The position numbers and the translations under genes were made by a program. A DNA stretch of 64,000 nt from positions 14,335 through 78,334 of the forward strand of contig UQIC01000006.1 of the NCBI GenBank assembly GCA_900540985.1, read 5' to 3'. Below, in pieces: positions 50,756 to 59,277 of the stretch; within the stretch, counting starts at the first letter, position 1, and each line of letters opens with the position of its first letter. Origin of the DNA: an uncultured Collinsella sp. (GTDB taxonomy: Bacteria > Actinomycetota > Coriobacteriia > Coriobacteriales > Coriobacteriaceae). The notes beneath the pieces were generated by a model. The model saw only the letters and a program-made list of their open reading frames with translations, was not told the DNA's origin and made no database searches.

Positions 50756-52312
50756 TTATTTAGCGATATCGACAGCGCGGCTCTCGCGAATCACGACGAC
50801 GCGCACCTGACCGGGATACTCCATCTCTTCCTCGATCTGATGGGCGATATCGTGAGCCAGGACCGTGGACTGGGCATCGGAGATCTTGTCCGGCTGAACC
50901 ATGACGTGGACCTCGCGACCAGCCTGCATGGCATAGGTACGCTCGACGCCTTCATGGGAGTTGGCGATCTCCTCGAGCTTCTCGAGACGCTTGATGTAGT
51001 TCTCGGCAGACTCGCGACGGGCACCGGGGCGAGAAGCAGAGACAGCATCAGCGGCCTGTACCAGGACATCGAGCACCGTGTTAGGGTCGACATCAGCATG
51101 GTGAGCCTCGATAGCATGAACTATAACGGGCTTCTCGCCATAACGGCGGGCAAACTCGGCGCCGATGACGGCATGCGGGCCCTCAACGTCGTGGTCGATT
51201 GCCTTGCCCAGGTCGTGCAGCAGGCCGGCGCGCTTGGCGGTCACAACGTCAAATCCAAGCTCGGAAGCCATCACGCCGCACAGATCAGAGACCTCGAGGG
51301 AGTGCTGAAGAACGTTCTGGCCAAACGAGGTACGGTAGCGCAGGGCACCAAGGGTCTTGACGATCTCGGGGTGCAGGTCGTGGATGCCGGTATCGAAGGC
51401 AGCCTGCTCGCCAGCCTCGCGCACGCGCTGCTGAACCAGGTCGGCAGCCTTGTGATACATCTCCTCGATGCGGGCGGGGTGAATGCGGCCGTCGGCGATG
51501 AGGTTCTCGAGGGCAACACGGGCGGTCTCACGACGGACCGGGTCGAAGCTCGAAAGAACGACGGTCTCAGGCGTGTCGTCGATCACGAGGTTGACGCCGG
51601 AAACCTGCTCGAAGGTCCGGATGTTGCGACCCTCGCGACCGATGATACGGCCCTTGAGGTCATCAGAGGGAATGTGCACGGAGGTAACGGTGACCTCGGC
51701 TGTGTGGTCGGCAGCGCAGCGCTGAATCGCCAGGGACAGAATCTCCTGGGCGGTCTTGTGGCACTCGGCGCGAACCTGCTGCTCGGACTCGCGAATGATC
51801 GTGGCAGCCTCGTGGGTGACCTCGCCGCGAACCTTATCGAGGAGCTCCTTGTGGGCGTCCTCGCGGGTCAGGTCGGCGATACGCTCGAGCTCGGAGGTCT
51901 GCTTGGCGCAGAGCTCCTCGAGCTCGCGGGAGCGCTTCTCGACCTGACCGGCCTGGCTGGACAGCTGGTGCTCACGCTTGTCGAGAGCGTCGTTTCGGCG
52001 ATCAAGGGACTCCTCGCGCTGCATCACACGGTTCTCGAGCGTACGAATCTCGCTCTTACGCTGCTTGTCCTCGGCCTCGGCGGCCTGCTTGTTCTTGATG
52101 ATCTCCTCTTTAGCCTCGAGCAGAGCCTCTTTTTTGAGGGTCTCGGCCTGACGCTTAGCATCACCGATCAGGGACTCAGCCTGTGCGTGTGCCGACTGGA
52201 TCTTTTCGTCGGCCTCGTGAAGACTACCCTGCTTGGCGGTGCGCATGTAGGCAATGGCGGCGATGGCACCCAAAACGATGCCAACGAGCGCTGCGATGAT
52301 AGGCATGCTCAC
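50756..52312 (-). CDS. rny: Ribonuclease Y
   Basis: A membrane-tethered endoribonuclease that starts mRNA decay. 518 residues. N-terminal helix (IIAALVGIVLGAIAAIAYM, about 4-22), a long coiled coil to about 190, a KH domain (GRIIGREGRNIRTFEQVSGV near 215), and an HD domain with the metal motif GLLHDLGKAIDHDVEGPHA near 355. Length is typical. Confidence 0.97.
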   Translation of the reverse strand: MSMPIIAALVGIVLGAIAAIAYMRTAKQGSLHEADEKIQSAHAQAESLIGDAKRQAETLKKEALLEAKEEIIKNKQAAEAEDKQRKSEIRTLENRVMQREESLDRRNDALDKREHQLSSQAGQVEKRSRELEELCAKQTSELERIADLTREDAHKELLDKVRGEVTHEAATIIRESEQQVRAECHKTAQEILSLAIQRCAADHTAEVTVTSVHIPSDDLKGRIIGREGRNIRTFEQVSGVNLVIDDTPETVVLSSFDPVRRETARVALENLIADGRIHPARIEEMYHKAADLVQQRVREAGEQAAFDTGIHDLHPEIVKTLGALRYRTSFGQNVLQHSLEVSDLCGVMASELGFDVVTAKRAGLLHDLGKAIDHDVEGPHAVIGAEFARRYGEKPVIVHAIEAHHADVDPNTVLDVLVQAADAVSASRPGARRESAENYIKRLEKLEEIANSHEGVERTYAMQAGREVHVMVQPDKISDAQSTVLAHDIAHQIEEEMEYPGQVRVVVIRESRAVDIAK

Positions 52313-52472
52313 TCCTTTTTATGGATTCGTTACACAACAAAGCGAACCGTCCTTACGAACGGCTCGCGACATTTGAGTAATATGGGCGCAGCTTATGCGG
52401 GTCGGATACAGATAAACATATAAACAAACTCATCACAGATGAGCACATATCACAAAGCAAATGACAGTGTTT

Positions 52473-52501
52473 ATCGTACGTTGAACCACAACAACTGTCA
52501 A
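52473..52501 (-). promoter_or_regulatory. Promoter of rny
   Basis: On the minus strand TTGACA, 17 bases, TACGAT. It predicts a leader of about 150 bases before the rny start at 52312. The rest of the 52313-52563 gap shows nothing I can name. Confidence 0.7.
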
Positions 52502-52563
52502 ATAAATGGCCCCGGCACGGCGGCTAAAACGCGGTGAACGGCAGGGTCACAAAACGCATACGC

Positions 52564-53256
52564 CTAAACCGCACATTCCTCGCGTTCGGCATCGAGACGT
52601 GCCTTAACGGCATCGGCGGCGATGTGATACGAGAAGCCCTTGCCCATCAAAAACCGAACCAGTTTTTCGAATCCGCGCGTCTCTGGAACACGCCGCTTGG
52701 CGAGCAGGGCTGACGCACGCGCCAAATCGTCTTCGACGGCAAAATAATCCTCGGGATAACCGGGAATGTCATCGAGCACGACATGACGGCGCTTGAGCTC
52801 GGTCTCGATTTTGCGCTGTCCCCAACCGCGCCGCTTGCGCTCCTCGATAAAGTACGAGCAAAAGCGGTTCTCGTCTAAAAAGTGATACTCGGTGGCGCGT
52901 TCGACGGCGAAATCGATCGCGGGCTGGTGAAAGCCGTAGCGAGCCAGCTTGTCACGGACCTCACCCGTCGCATGGTCGCGGCGCGATAGCATCTCGGTCA
53001 CCATGGTAAGTGCACATTTACGCTCGATGAGCTGCACCGCCTCACGAAAGTTGTCCCAATCACAGGGAAGATCGGGGCGGTTTTTGACATACAGCCGCGC
53101 GACCCGCACGGGAATCCAAATAGACCGCTCAAAACCGCCCTCAAGCTCACAATCGATATGTGCGCAAGGCTTTTTGGACGCATACCCGCTCGAGAACGAG
53201 GAAGCCGCCTTCTTATCGGGAAAGACGGCCGTGGCCTCGGTCACCGTATACGACAT
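52564..53256 (-). CDS. recX: Regulatory protein RecX
   Basis: Inhibits RecA filaments by binding in their groove. 230 residues. An N-terminal part of ~75 residues is followed by three RecX helical repeats: ALTMVTEMLSRRDHATGEVR near 80, DENRFCSYFIEERKRRGWGQ near 130, and the last repeat VRFLMGKGFSYHIAADAVK near 200. It lies 11 bases downstream of recA, the usual arrangement. Confidence 0.92.
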   Translation of the reverse strand: MSYTVTEATAVFPDKKAASSFSSGYASKKPCAHIDCELEGGFERSIWIPVRVARLYVKNRPDLPCDWDNFREAVQLIERKCALTMVTEMLSRRDHATGEVRDKLARYGFHQPAIDFAVERATEYHFLDENRFCSYFIEERKRRGWGQRKIETELKRRHVVLDDIPGYPEDYFAVEDDLARASALLAKRRVPETRGFEKLVRFLMGKGFSYHIAADAVKARLDAEREECAV

Positions 53257-53267
53257 GAGCGTAACCG

Positions 53268-54416
53268 CTACTCGTCGTCATCATCGAGCATGGCGGAACC
53301 ATCGATGGCGTAAAGCTCGTCAAACTCCTCAGGCGCAGGCTGATCGGTCAGCTCGACCTCGGAAGGAGCATCGTCATCAAACTCAAGTCCGCAGGCAAGG
53401 CGGACCTTATGCTCAATCTCGTCAGCGCAATCGGGGTGGTCGCGCAGGAACGCCTTGGCGGCCTCGCGACCGTTGCCGAGCTTATCCTCGCCATAGGCAA
53501 ACCAGGAGCCCATCTTCTTGCAGATGCCGCACTCGACAGCCATGTCCAGAATCGAGCCCTCCTTAGAGATGCCCGTACCGTACATGATGTCGAACTCAGC
53601 AGAACGGAACGGAGCTGCCACCTTGTTCTTAACGACCTTGGCGCGCACGCGGTTACCGATAACCTCGTCCTTAAGCTTAATGCTGTCGATACGGCGAATG
53701 TCGATACGCACCGAAGAGAAGAACTTAAGGGCGCGGCCGCCCGTCGTAGTCTCGGGGTTGCCGAACATGACGCCGATCTTCTCACGCAGCTGGTTAATGA
53801 AGATGCACGTCGTGTTGGACTTGGACAGCGAGCCGGCGAGCTTGCGGAGCGCCTGGCTCATCAGGCGAGCCTGAAGACCGACCGTAGTATCGCCGATTTC
53901 TCCCTCGATCTCGGCACGCGGGGTCAGCGCGGCGACGGAGTCGACGACGATGGCATCGATGGCGCCGGAACGCACGAGCATGTCAACGATTTCGAGCGCC
54001 TGCTCGCCCGTATCGGGCTGGGAAATGAGCACCTCGTCGATATCCACGCCGATGCGCGCGGCATACGTGGGATCAAGCGCGTGCTCGGCATCGATAAATG
54101 CCACAACGCCACCCATTGCCTGGGCCTCGGCCAGGATCTCGAGCGAAAGCGTCGTCTTACCGGAGGACTCAGGACCGTAAATCTCGACGATACGGCCGCG
54201 CGGCACGCCGCCGATACCCAGCGCGGCATCGAGGGCCAGGGCGCCCGTGGGAATGGCCTCGACCTCGAGCTCGGGGCCATCGTCGCCGTACCTCATGATG
54301 GAACCCTGGCCGAATTTCTTCTCGATCTCGGCCTTGGTGGTGGCGATCATCTCATCGCGCTCTTTACCCGTCGTGCGAGCATGAACGGTACGTACGGGAC
54401 CTGAATTCTTGGCCAT
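53268..54416 (-). CDS. recA: Recombinase RecA
   Basis: Strand-exchange protein and coprotease for LexA. 382 residues from the ATG at 54416 (GAGGAGGG upstream). Walker A GPESSGKTT near 94, SQPDTGEQALEI near 140, VDSVAALTPRAEIEGE near 170, FINQLREKIGVMFGNPETTT (loop 2) near 224, then a long acidic C-terminal tail. The N-terminus has about 20 extra residues compared with E. coli. Confidence 0.98.
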   Translation of the reverse strand: MAKNSGPVRTVHARTTGKERDEMIATTKAEIEKKFGQGSIMRYGDDGPELEVEAIPTGALALDAALGIGGVPRGRIVEIYGPESSGKTTLSLEILAEAQAMGGVVAFIDAEHALDPTYAARIGVDIDEVLISQPDTGEQALEIVDMLVRSGAIDAIVVDSVAALTPRAEIEGEIGDTTVGLQARLMSQALRKLAGSLSKSNTTCIFINQLREKIGVMFGNPETTTGGRALKFFSSVRIDIRRIDSIKLKDEVIGNRVRAKVVKNKVAAPFRSAEFDIMYGTGISKEGSILDMAVECGICKKMGSWFAYGEDKLGNGREAAKAFLRDHPDCADEIEHKVRLACGLEFDDDAPSEVELTDQPAPEEFDELYAIDGSAMLDDDDE

Positions 54417-54446
54417 GAATAGCCCTCCTCTTAACAACCTGCATCG

Positions 54447-54475
54447 ATAATAAACGAACGGCTGTTCGTGGTCAA
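54447..54475 (-). promoter_or_regulatory. recA promoter with LexA box in the spacer
   Basis: On the minus strand TTGACC, 17 bases, TATTAT. GAAC-GGCT-GTTC (54456-54467) fills the spacer, so LexA should block RNA polymerase directly. Confidence 0.85.
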
Positions 54476-54642
54476 CCGTTCAGGCCAATCATATGCAGGC
54501 GGTCTTTCCAAAACCCAACCAAACGCCGATCAAACACTGACCAAATACTTGACCACAAAGGACCAAATATGAACAAGGCAGGCAAAAATACATCTACAAC
54601 CAGCACAAACGCTAAATTTGTCAGAGGTCCCTATCTCCACAA

Positions 54643-54666
54643 TTAAGGGGCCCTAAGGCCCCTTAA
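54643..54666 (-). terminator. Hairpin after cinA
   Basis: TTAAGGGGCC and GGCCCCTTAA with a four-base loop, 8 bases beyond the cinA stop. Only a short T-run follows, so termination may be weak. Confidence 0.5.
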
Positions 54667-54673
54667 AACACGT

Positions 54674-55204
54674 CTATTCCATAGAGTTGAGCACCAGGGC
54701 AATGCGACCCAATGCCTCCGTGACCGCATGGGCACGAACACACGAACGGTCACCCTCATAGTGGCAGCGCACAGAGTCCACGACCGGCACGCCCCCATCG
54801 GCGGAACGATGCGCCCAGCCAATATAGAAAGTGCCCGCCGGATCGTCCTCAGTGCCACCGCCGGGGCCGGCATAACCTGTTGCGCTCACTGCAATATCGC
54901 TCTGGTACAGCTCCAGCGAACCCACCGCCATCTCGCGCGCGGTCTGATGCGACACCGCTGTATAGCGGTCGAGCGTCTCCTGCTCAACACCAAGAACACG
55001 ATGCTTAATCTCATCGCAATAGGTCGCCGCACCGCCACGCAGCACCGCCGAGGCGCCCGGGATATCGGCAATCGTCGAGGCGATCATACCTGCCGTCAGC
55101 GACTCAGCCGTCGAAACCGTCACGCCCCGAGCGCTCGCGCGCTCGACAATATCACGCGCCAGCTCCTCGTTATGTGCGGAAATCTGCTCAAAAGAGTCCG
55201 TCAT
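54674..55204 (-). CDS. CinA C-terminal domain protein (nicotinamide-nucleotide amidase)
   Basis: Deamidates NMN to nicotinate mononucleotide (PncC activity) in this family. 176 residues covering only the CinA C-domain: TVSTAESLTAGMIASTIADI near 30, RGGAATYCDEIKHRVLGV near 57, SATGYAGPGGGTEDDPAGTF near 106. The N-terminal MoCF-like domain of full CinA is absent. A GTG two codons earlier is an alternative start. Placement before recA matches many Gram-positive genomes. Confidence 0.92.
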   Translation of the reverse strand: MTDSFEQISAHNEELARDIVERASARGVTVSTAESLTAGMIASTIADIPGASAVLRGGAATYCDEIKHRVLGVEQETLDRYTAVSHQTAREMAVGSLELYQSDIAVSATGYAGPGGGTEDDPAGTFYIGWAHRSADGGVPVVDSVRCHYEGDRSCVRAHAVTEALGRIALVLNSME

Positions 55205-55216
55205 ACCCACCAGGAC

Positions 55217-55855
55217 CTAGACCGAAAAGACAATCTTGCGGCAGTTCCAGAAGTACTGGGCGCCCGAGATAACGGTCAGGACAACGGCAACGGCGTACAG
55301 GAAGCGCGACACCGAGTAGATGCCGAGCGTTAGCGCCACCGGGCCAAGGTGCAAGCCGGCCATAGCAAAAACGCACAGGTAACCGCAAATGGAGACCATC
55401 GTGGTTGCCGTCTTGTACTTGCCGAGCTTATCGGCCGCAACGACCACACCGGCCGCACTCGCGACCATGCGAAGGGCGCTCACCAGAAGCTCACGGAACA
55501 GGATAATGAACACGGACCACACGGTCACTGCGCCAAAATCCAAGAACAGCAGCAGGGCCGAGAACACCAGCAGCTTATCGGCGATGGGATCCAAGAACTT
55601 ACCGAAGTCGGTGATCTCGTTGCGCGAACGCGCCAGATAACCGTCGACCTTATCGGTGCACGACAGGATCACATACAGAATGAAGGCAGCGGCAGCGAGC
55701 GGGCCGTCGAAGGTGCTCCAATCCGTACCGGCAACACTCGTGTGAGAAAGCGCCGACACGATCATGAACACCGGGATAAAGACGATGCGAACGCACGTCA
55801 CGATGTTGGCGGGCGTCCAAACACTCGTCAGTTCCTTATTGCTCTCGTTTGACAC
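55217..55855 (-). CDS. pgsA: CDP-diacylglycerol-glycerol-3-phosphate phosphatidyltransferase
   Basis: First committed step to phosphatidylglycerol. 212 residues with about five helices. Family start WTPANIVTCVRIVFIPVFM. The full catalytic motif is DKVDGYLARSRNEITDFGKF then LDPIADK. Its position between rimO and cinA-recA is the standard pgsA locus, which identifies this copy, rather than the one at 34298, as the housekeeping enzyme. Confidence 0.95.
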   Translation of the reverse strand: MSNESNKELTSVWTPANIVTCVRIVFIPVFMIVSALSHTSVAGTDWSTFDGPLAAAAFILYVILSCTDKVDGYLARSRNEITDFGKFLDPIADKLLVFSALLLFLDFGAVTVWSVFIILFRELLVSALRMVASAAGVVVAADKLGKYKTATTMVSICGYLCVFAMAGLHLGPVALTLGIYSVSRFLYAVAVVLTVISGAQYFWNCRKIVFSV

Positions 55856-55864
55856 GACGCTCTC

Positions 55865-57214
55865 CTACTCCACAACATGGCCGATAAGCTCATAGCAGAA
55901 GCTATCGGTAAACTCGACAGTCAGAATATCGCCCACGGACGCCTCGCTGGCGTCCAAGTGCACCGCGCCATCGGAATCGGGCGCCTGGAACCAGGCATGA
56001 CCAATCAGCTCGGCGCCGTCCTCAGTCTCCTCGATACCGTCGACGATCACCTGGGCGCGCTCGCCCACATGTGCGGCGGTGGCGGCAAAACCGAGCGACT
56101 CGGCCAGGTCCATGGCCTCCTGGGCGCGCTCGAGCTTGACCTCTTCGTCGACCTGACCCTCCATCTTAGCGGCCAGGCTGCCCTCCTCCTGCGAGTAGGC
56201 AAAGACACTCGTGTAGTCAAAGCCGACGGTGTCCATAAAGTCGATAAGATCGCGGAACTCGTCGTCGGTCTCGGTCGGGAAGCCGACCATGGCCGTGGAA
56301 CGAATCACGATGCCGGGGATGCGCTCGCGAAGGTCGCGGAACAGATCCTCGAGCTCCTGGCGCGAACCGGAGCGACGCATGGCCTTGAGAATGCGCGCGT
56401 CGCAGTGCTGCACGGGGATATCGATATAGGGCAGCACCTCGGGCGTATCGCGAATCGTCTCGATGAGTTCGTCAGTCATGCCCTCGGGCTGCAGATAGAG
56501 CACGCGGACCCAGACGTTGTGCGGGCGCACGGCCTCGGCGACGGCACGCAGCAGCTGCGCCAGATTGCGCGGCGAGCCATCGGCGACTTCCTCGTCGGCA
56601 AAGTCGGTACCCCAGATGCCCGTGTCCTGGCCGATCAGCACGATCTCGCGCACACCGCCGGCAACCAGGTCGCGCACCTCGGAGATGATGCTCTCGGCAT
56701 TGCGCGAATGATAGCGGCCGCGGATGTAGGGAATCATGCAGAAGCTGCAGAAGCGGTTGCAGCCATCGGAAATCTTGACGTAGGCGACAGCACCCTCGAC
56801 GGTACGTTTGACCTGCGGGATATAGGCTGCAATCTCGCGCTCGACACCCAGCACGCCATCGATGACCGCCACGATGCCGTCTTCCTCGTCGGCCTTCACA
56901 AAGGCAGCGACCTCGGGCAGCTCGTCAGGCAGGTCATCGCCATAGCGCGACGGCACGCAGCCGCACATGACGATAGGGCAAGAACGAACGCCGTCCTGAA
57001 CCTCGTTGGCGAGCTCGAGCGTGGTCTCGATGCTCTCGGACGTTGCGGAGGCGAGGAACGAGCAAGTATTGACGATGGCGATATCGGCACCCTGCGGGTC
57101 GAATGCCTCCTCGTAGCCCGCGGCGGTCAAAAGAGAACGCATGCGGTCGGTGTCAACCTCGTTCTTAGCGCACCCGAGGGTGATGTAGAGCACGGAGCCC
57201 AACGGTGTATCCAT
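55865..57214 (-). CDS. rimO: Ribosomal protein S12 methylthiotransferase RimO
   Basis: A radical SAM enzyme that methylthiolates an Asp of protein S12. 449 residues. MTTase N-domain: TLGCAKNEVDTDRM (12-25), VNTCSFLASA, MCGCVPSRYGDDL. Radical SAM motif GCNRFCSFCMIPYIRG near 151-166, then a TRAM domain (GERAQVIVDG). The GCAKNxVD block separates RimO from MiaB. Confidence 0.96.
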   Translation of the reverse strand: MDTPLGSVLYITLGCAKNEVDTDRMRSLLTAAGYEEAFDPQGADIAIVNTCSFLASATSESIETTLELANEVQDGVRSCPIVMCGCVPSRYGDDLPDELPEVAAFVKADEEDGIVAVIDGVLGVEREIAAYIPQVKRTVEGAVAYVKISDGCNRFCSFCMIPYIRGRYHSRNAESIISEVRDLVAGGVREIVLIGQDTGIWGTDFADEEVADGSPRNLAQLLRAVAEAVRPHNVWVRVLYLQPEGMTDELIETIRDTPEVLPYIDIPVQHCDARILKAMRRSGSRQELEDLFRDLRERIPGIVIRSTAMVGFPTETDDEFRDLIDFMDTVGFDYTSVFAYSQEEGSLAAKMEGQVDEEVKLERAQEAMDLAESLGFAATAAHVGERAQVIVDGIEETEDGAELIGHAWFQAPDSDGAVHLDASEASVGDILTVEFTDSFCYELIGHVVE

Positions 57215-57241
57215 GTTGGAGAGCGGTCCTTTCGATTGATA

Positions 57242-57739
57242 TTAGCGGTAGTTGGTGAACTGCAGCGGCTGGCCGTAGTCCTGGTCGCGCAGGAACTGAA
57301 TCACGGTCTGCAACGCGTCCTTCGAAGCAGAGGAAACACGCAGCTTGTCGGCCTCGATGGTCACCTTGACCTTGAGCTTTTGATCCTTGATGTCCTTGTT
57401 GATCTTCTTGGCGGTCGCCTGGTCGATACCCTCGACGATATGGCCGAGCACGCGCACGGTGCCACCCGATGCCGCCTGCGGAGCATCCCACGAGACAGCC
57501 TTGAGGTCGATGCCGCGCTTGATGAGCTTGGAGCTCAGCACGTCAACAATCTGTTTGGAGACAAAGTCGGCCGGGGCGTTGATCGTAAAGAGCTTGTCGC
57601 CCTTCGAAAGCTCGATTGTGGCGCCGGAATCCTTAAGGTCATAGCGCTGGGAAATCTCGCGCGTGGTCTGCTGGAAGGCGTTGTCGACCTCTTGCATGTT
57701 GACCTCGGACACGACGTCGAAGCTGGAATCTTTAGCCAT
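57242..57739 (-). CDS. YajQ family nucleotide-binding protein
   Basis: 165 residues with two ferredoxin-like domains. DSSFDVVSEVNMQEVDNAFQ at the start, REISQRYDLKDSGATIELSK, and VTIEADKLRVSSASKDALQT then VIQFLRDQDYGQPLQFTNYR at the end are the family's conserved blocks. Relatives bind RNA or cyclic di-GMP. Role here unknown. Confidence 0.95.
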   Translation of the reverse strand: MAKDSSFDVVSEVNMQEVDNAFQQTTREISQRYDLKDSGATIELSKGDKLFTINAPADFVSKQIVDVLSSKLIKRGIDLKAVSWDAPQAASGGTVRVLGHIVEGIDQATAKKINKDIKDQKLKVKVTIEADKLRVSSASKDALQTVIQFLRDQDYGQPLQFTNYR

Positions 57740-57765
57740 GATGTTTCCTTTCGCGTACGAGCGGC

Positions 57766-59277
57766 CTAGTAGCTATCGTACGAATTGTCGGTAGAATCGG
57801 TGGGTGTCTGACCGTCAGTTGCGGTATCGGCGCCATCCGTGGACTGGGCATCGGTACCGTCGGTGGTATCGGTACCATCGGTGGTGTCGGTACCATCAGA
57901 ACTTTCACCATTCTCGGAATCAGACGTCTCCTTCTTGGGAACGGTGATCGTCACGCGCGCCACGCCCGAGGTCTTGGTATCGTAACGGACCTTTTCACCG
58001 TTCTTGGTAACGGTGACATCGGAAGGCTTGGACGTGGTGATCTCGATCGAGGACTCGGGCGTGTACTCCTGCTCAAAGGGGCCAGTCGCCTGAGCGCCAT
58101 AGACCGACTTGCCGTCGACCTTGACCTCAATCCACGCGGTCTTTCCCTTGGCAACGGAGACTTTGACCTTCGTGACCTCGTTCTCTTCCTTCTTGGCCGT
58201 CGTCTTGGTAGCGTCCGAATCTGTCGACTCATCCGTCGCCTCATCGGTGTCTTCGTCCTCGTCGACCGTTTCGGTCTTCTTAGAAGACTTCTTGGTCGTC
58301 GTCTTGGTAGCAGTGGGCGTCTCGGGCGTGTTCTCGGGCGCCGAAGATGCGCAGCCGCGCAGAAGCACCACGATGAGCACAATCAGCAGCAACACCACGG
58401 CACCGATGCCGGCGTAGACGATACGCGGATCGAGCCCGTTATTTTGAGGAGTACGTGATCCGCCGCGTCCACGACTGGAACTGTTGCGGCCGCCTCCCTG
58501 AGGCATACGACCACGATTGCTATCGGAACGGCCGCGATAGCCACCCTGGCCCTGAAGGCTGCGCTGACCCGAGCGGGGCGCAAGTTCACCGCGGCCTTGA
58601 TAGCCACGCTGGCCCGAACGCGGAGCCGAAGAGCGCTGGCCATACGGCTGTGATTGAGAGCGAAGACGCGGCGTCACCTGCGTGGTATCGGCATCCGCAT
58701 AGCCACCGCGAGAGCGTCCCGTAGAGACACCACGGTAACCGCGATCGGAATAGCCGCCGTCGCCGTAGCCGGCACGAGGGTCACGCGCCACGCCGCGAGC
58801 AGCGGGAAGTGCACGGTCCTCGGGCATCGGCGTACTGCGGAACCGGTCACGCTGTGAGCGAATCTCCTCGCCCGAACCCGTCTCGGTGATATAACCGGCC
58901 TGCTGAGGACGCTGTCCATAGCGGGTCGAACGACCGCCCTGAACCATCAGGAAGCGCCCGTTATCGACCGAGGAACGCGAATTGACGTAGCCGGCGGCGT
59001 CCTGAAAACGACCGCCCTGCTGCGACGTCTCGCGTTCGTATGCCATCAGGTCGTCAAAGTAGGCATTGACGACCTCCCGCGGATTGAGGCCCAAAAAGCG
59101 CGCATAGCTCGAAATCATGCCCTGCGCATAGCCGCGCGGAGGCATCGATGCAAAATTGCCATTCTCGAAAAACTCGATGATCTGCGGCCTGATTTTGATG
59201 GTGTTGGCGACCTGCTGAATGGAAAGGCCCATTCGGCGACGCTGCTCGAGCAGCATGTCACCAAAGCGTGCAGCCAT
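57766..59277 (-). CDS. RodZ-like helix-turn-helix membrane protein
   Basis: 503 residues. The cytoplasmic HTH_25 domain has FGDMLLEQRRRMGLSIQQVA and IKIRPQIIEFFENGNFASMP (5-60). A ~200-residue Arg/Gly/Ser/Gln-rich disordered part follows, then one helix (IVYAGIGAVVLLLIVLIVVLL, about 283-303). Outside are an acidic Thr/Lys-rich linker, a beta-rich domain (KGKTAWIEVKVDGKSVYG), and a TDGTDTTDGTD-rich tail. RodZ links MreB to wall synthesis; since Coriobacteria often lack a clear mreB, the role is uncertain. Its ATG overlaps the ftsK stop. Confidence 0.8.
   Translation of the reverse strand: MAARFGDMLLEQRRRMGLSIQQVANTIKIRPQIIEFFENGNFASMPPRGYAQGMISSYARFLGLNPREVVNAYFDDLMAYERETSQQGGRFQDAAGYVNSRSSVDNGRFLMVQGGRSTRYGQRPQQAGYITETGSGEEIRSQRDRFRSTPMPEDRALPAARGVARDPRAGYGDGGYSDRGYRGVSTGRSRGGYADADTTQVTPRLRSQSQPYGQRSSAPRSGQRGYQGRGELAPRSGQRSLQGQGGYRGRSDSNRGRMPQGGGRNSSSRGRGGSRTPQNNGLDPRIVYAGIGAVVLLLIVLIVVLLRGCASSAPENTPETPTATKTTTKKSSKKTETVDEDEDTDEATDESTDSDATKTTAKKEENEVTKVKVSVAKGKTAWIEVKVDGKSVYGAQATGPFEQEYTPESSIEITTSKPSDVTVTKNGEKVRYDTKTSGVARVTITVPKKETSDSENGESSDGTDTTDGTDTTDGTDAQSTDGADTATDGQTPTDSTDNSYDSY

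Noticed and set aside
53409..54404. 331-residue plus-strand frame opposite recA
   Set aside because: Shadow of recA with no ribosome site or family motif.
55877..57769. 630-residue plus-strand frame opposite rimO and yajQ
   Set aside because: Spans two real genes on the other strand and shows the shadow composition (VDDHLGALAH-type text).
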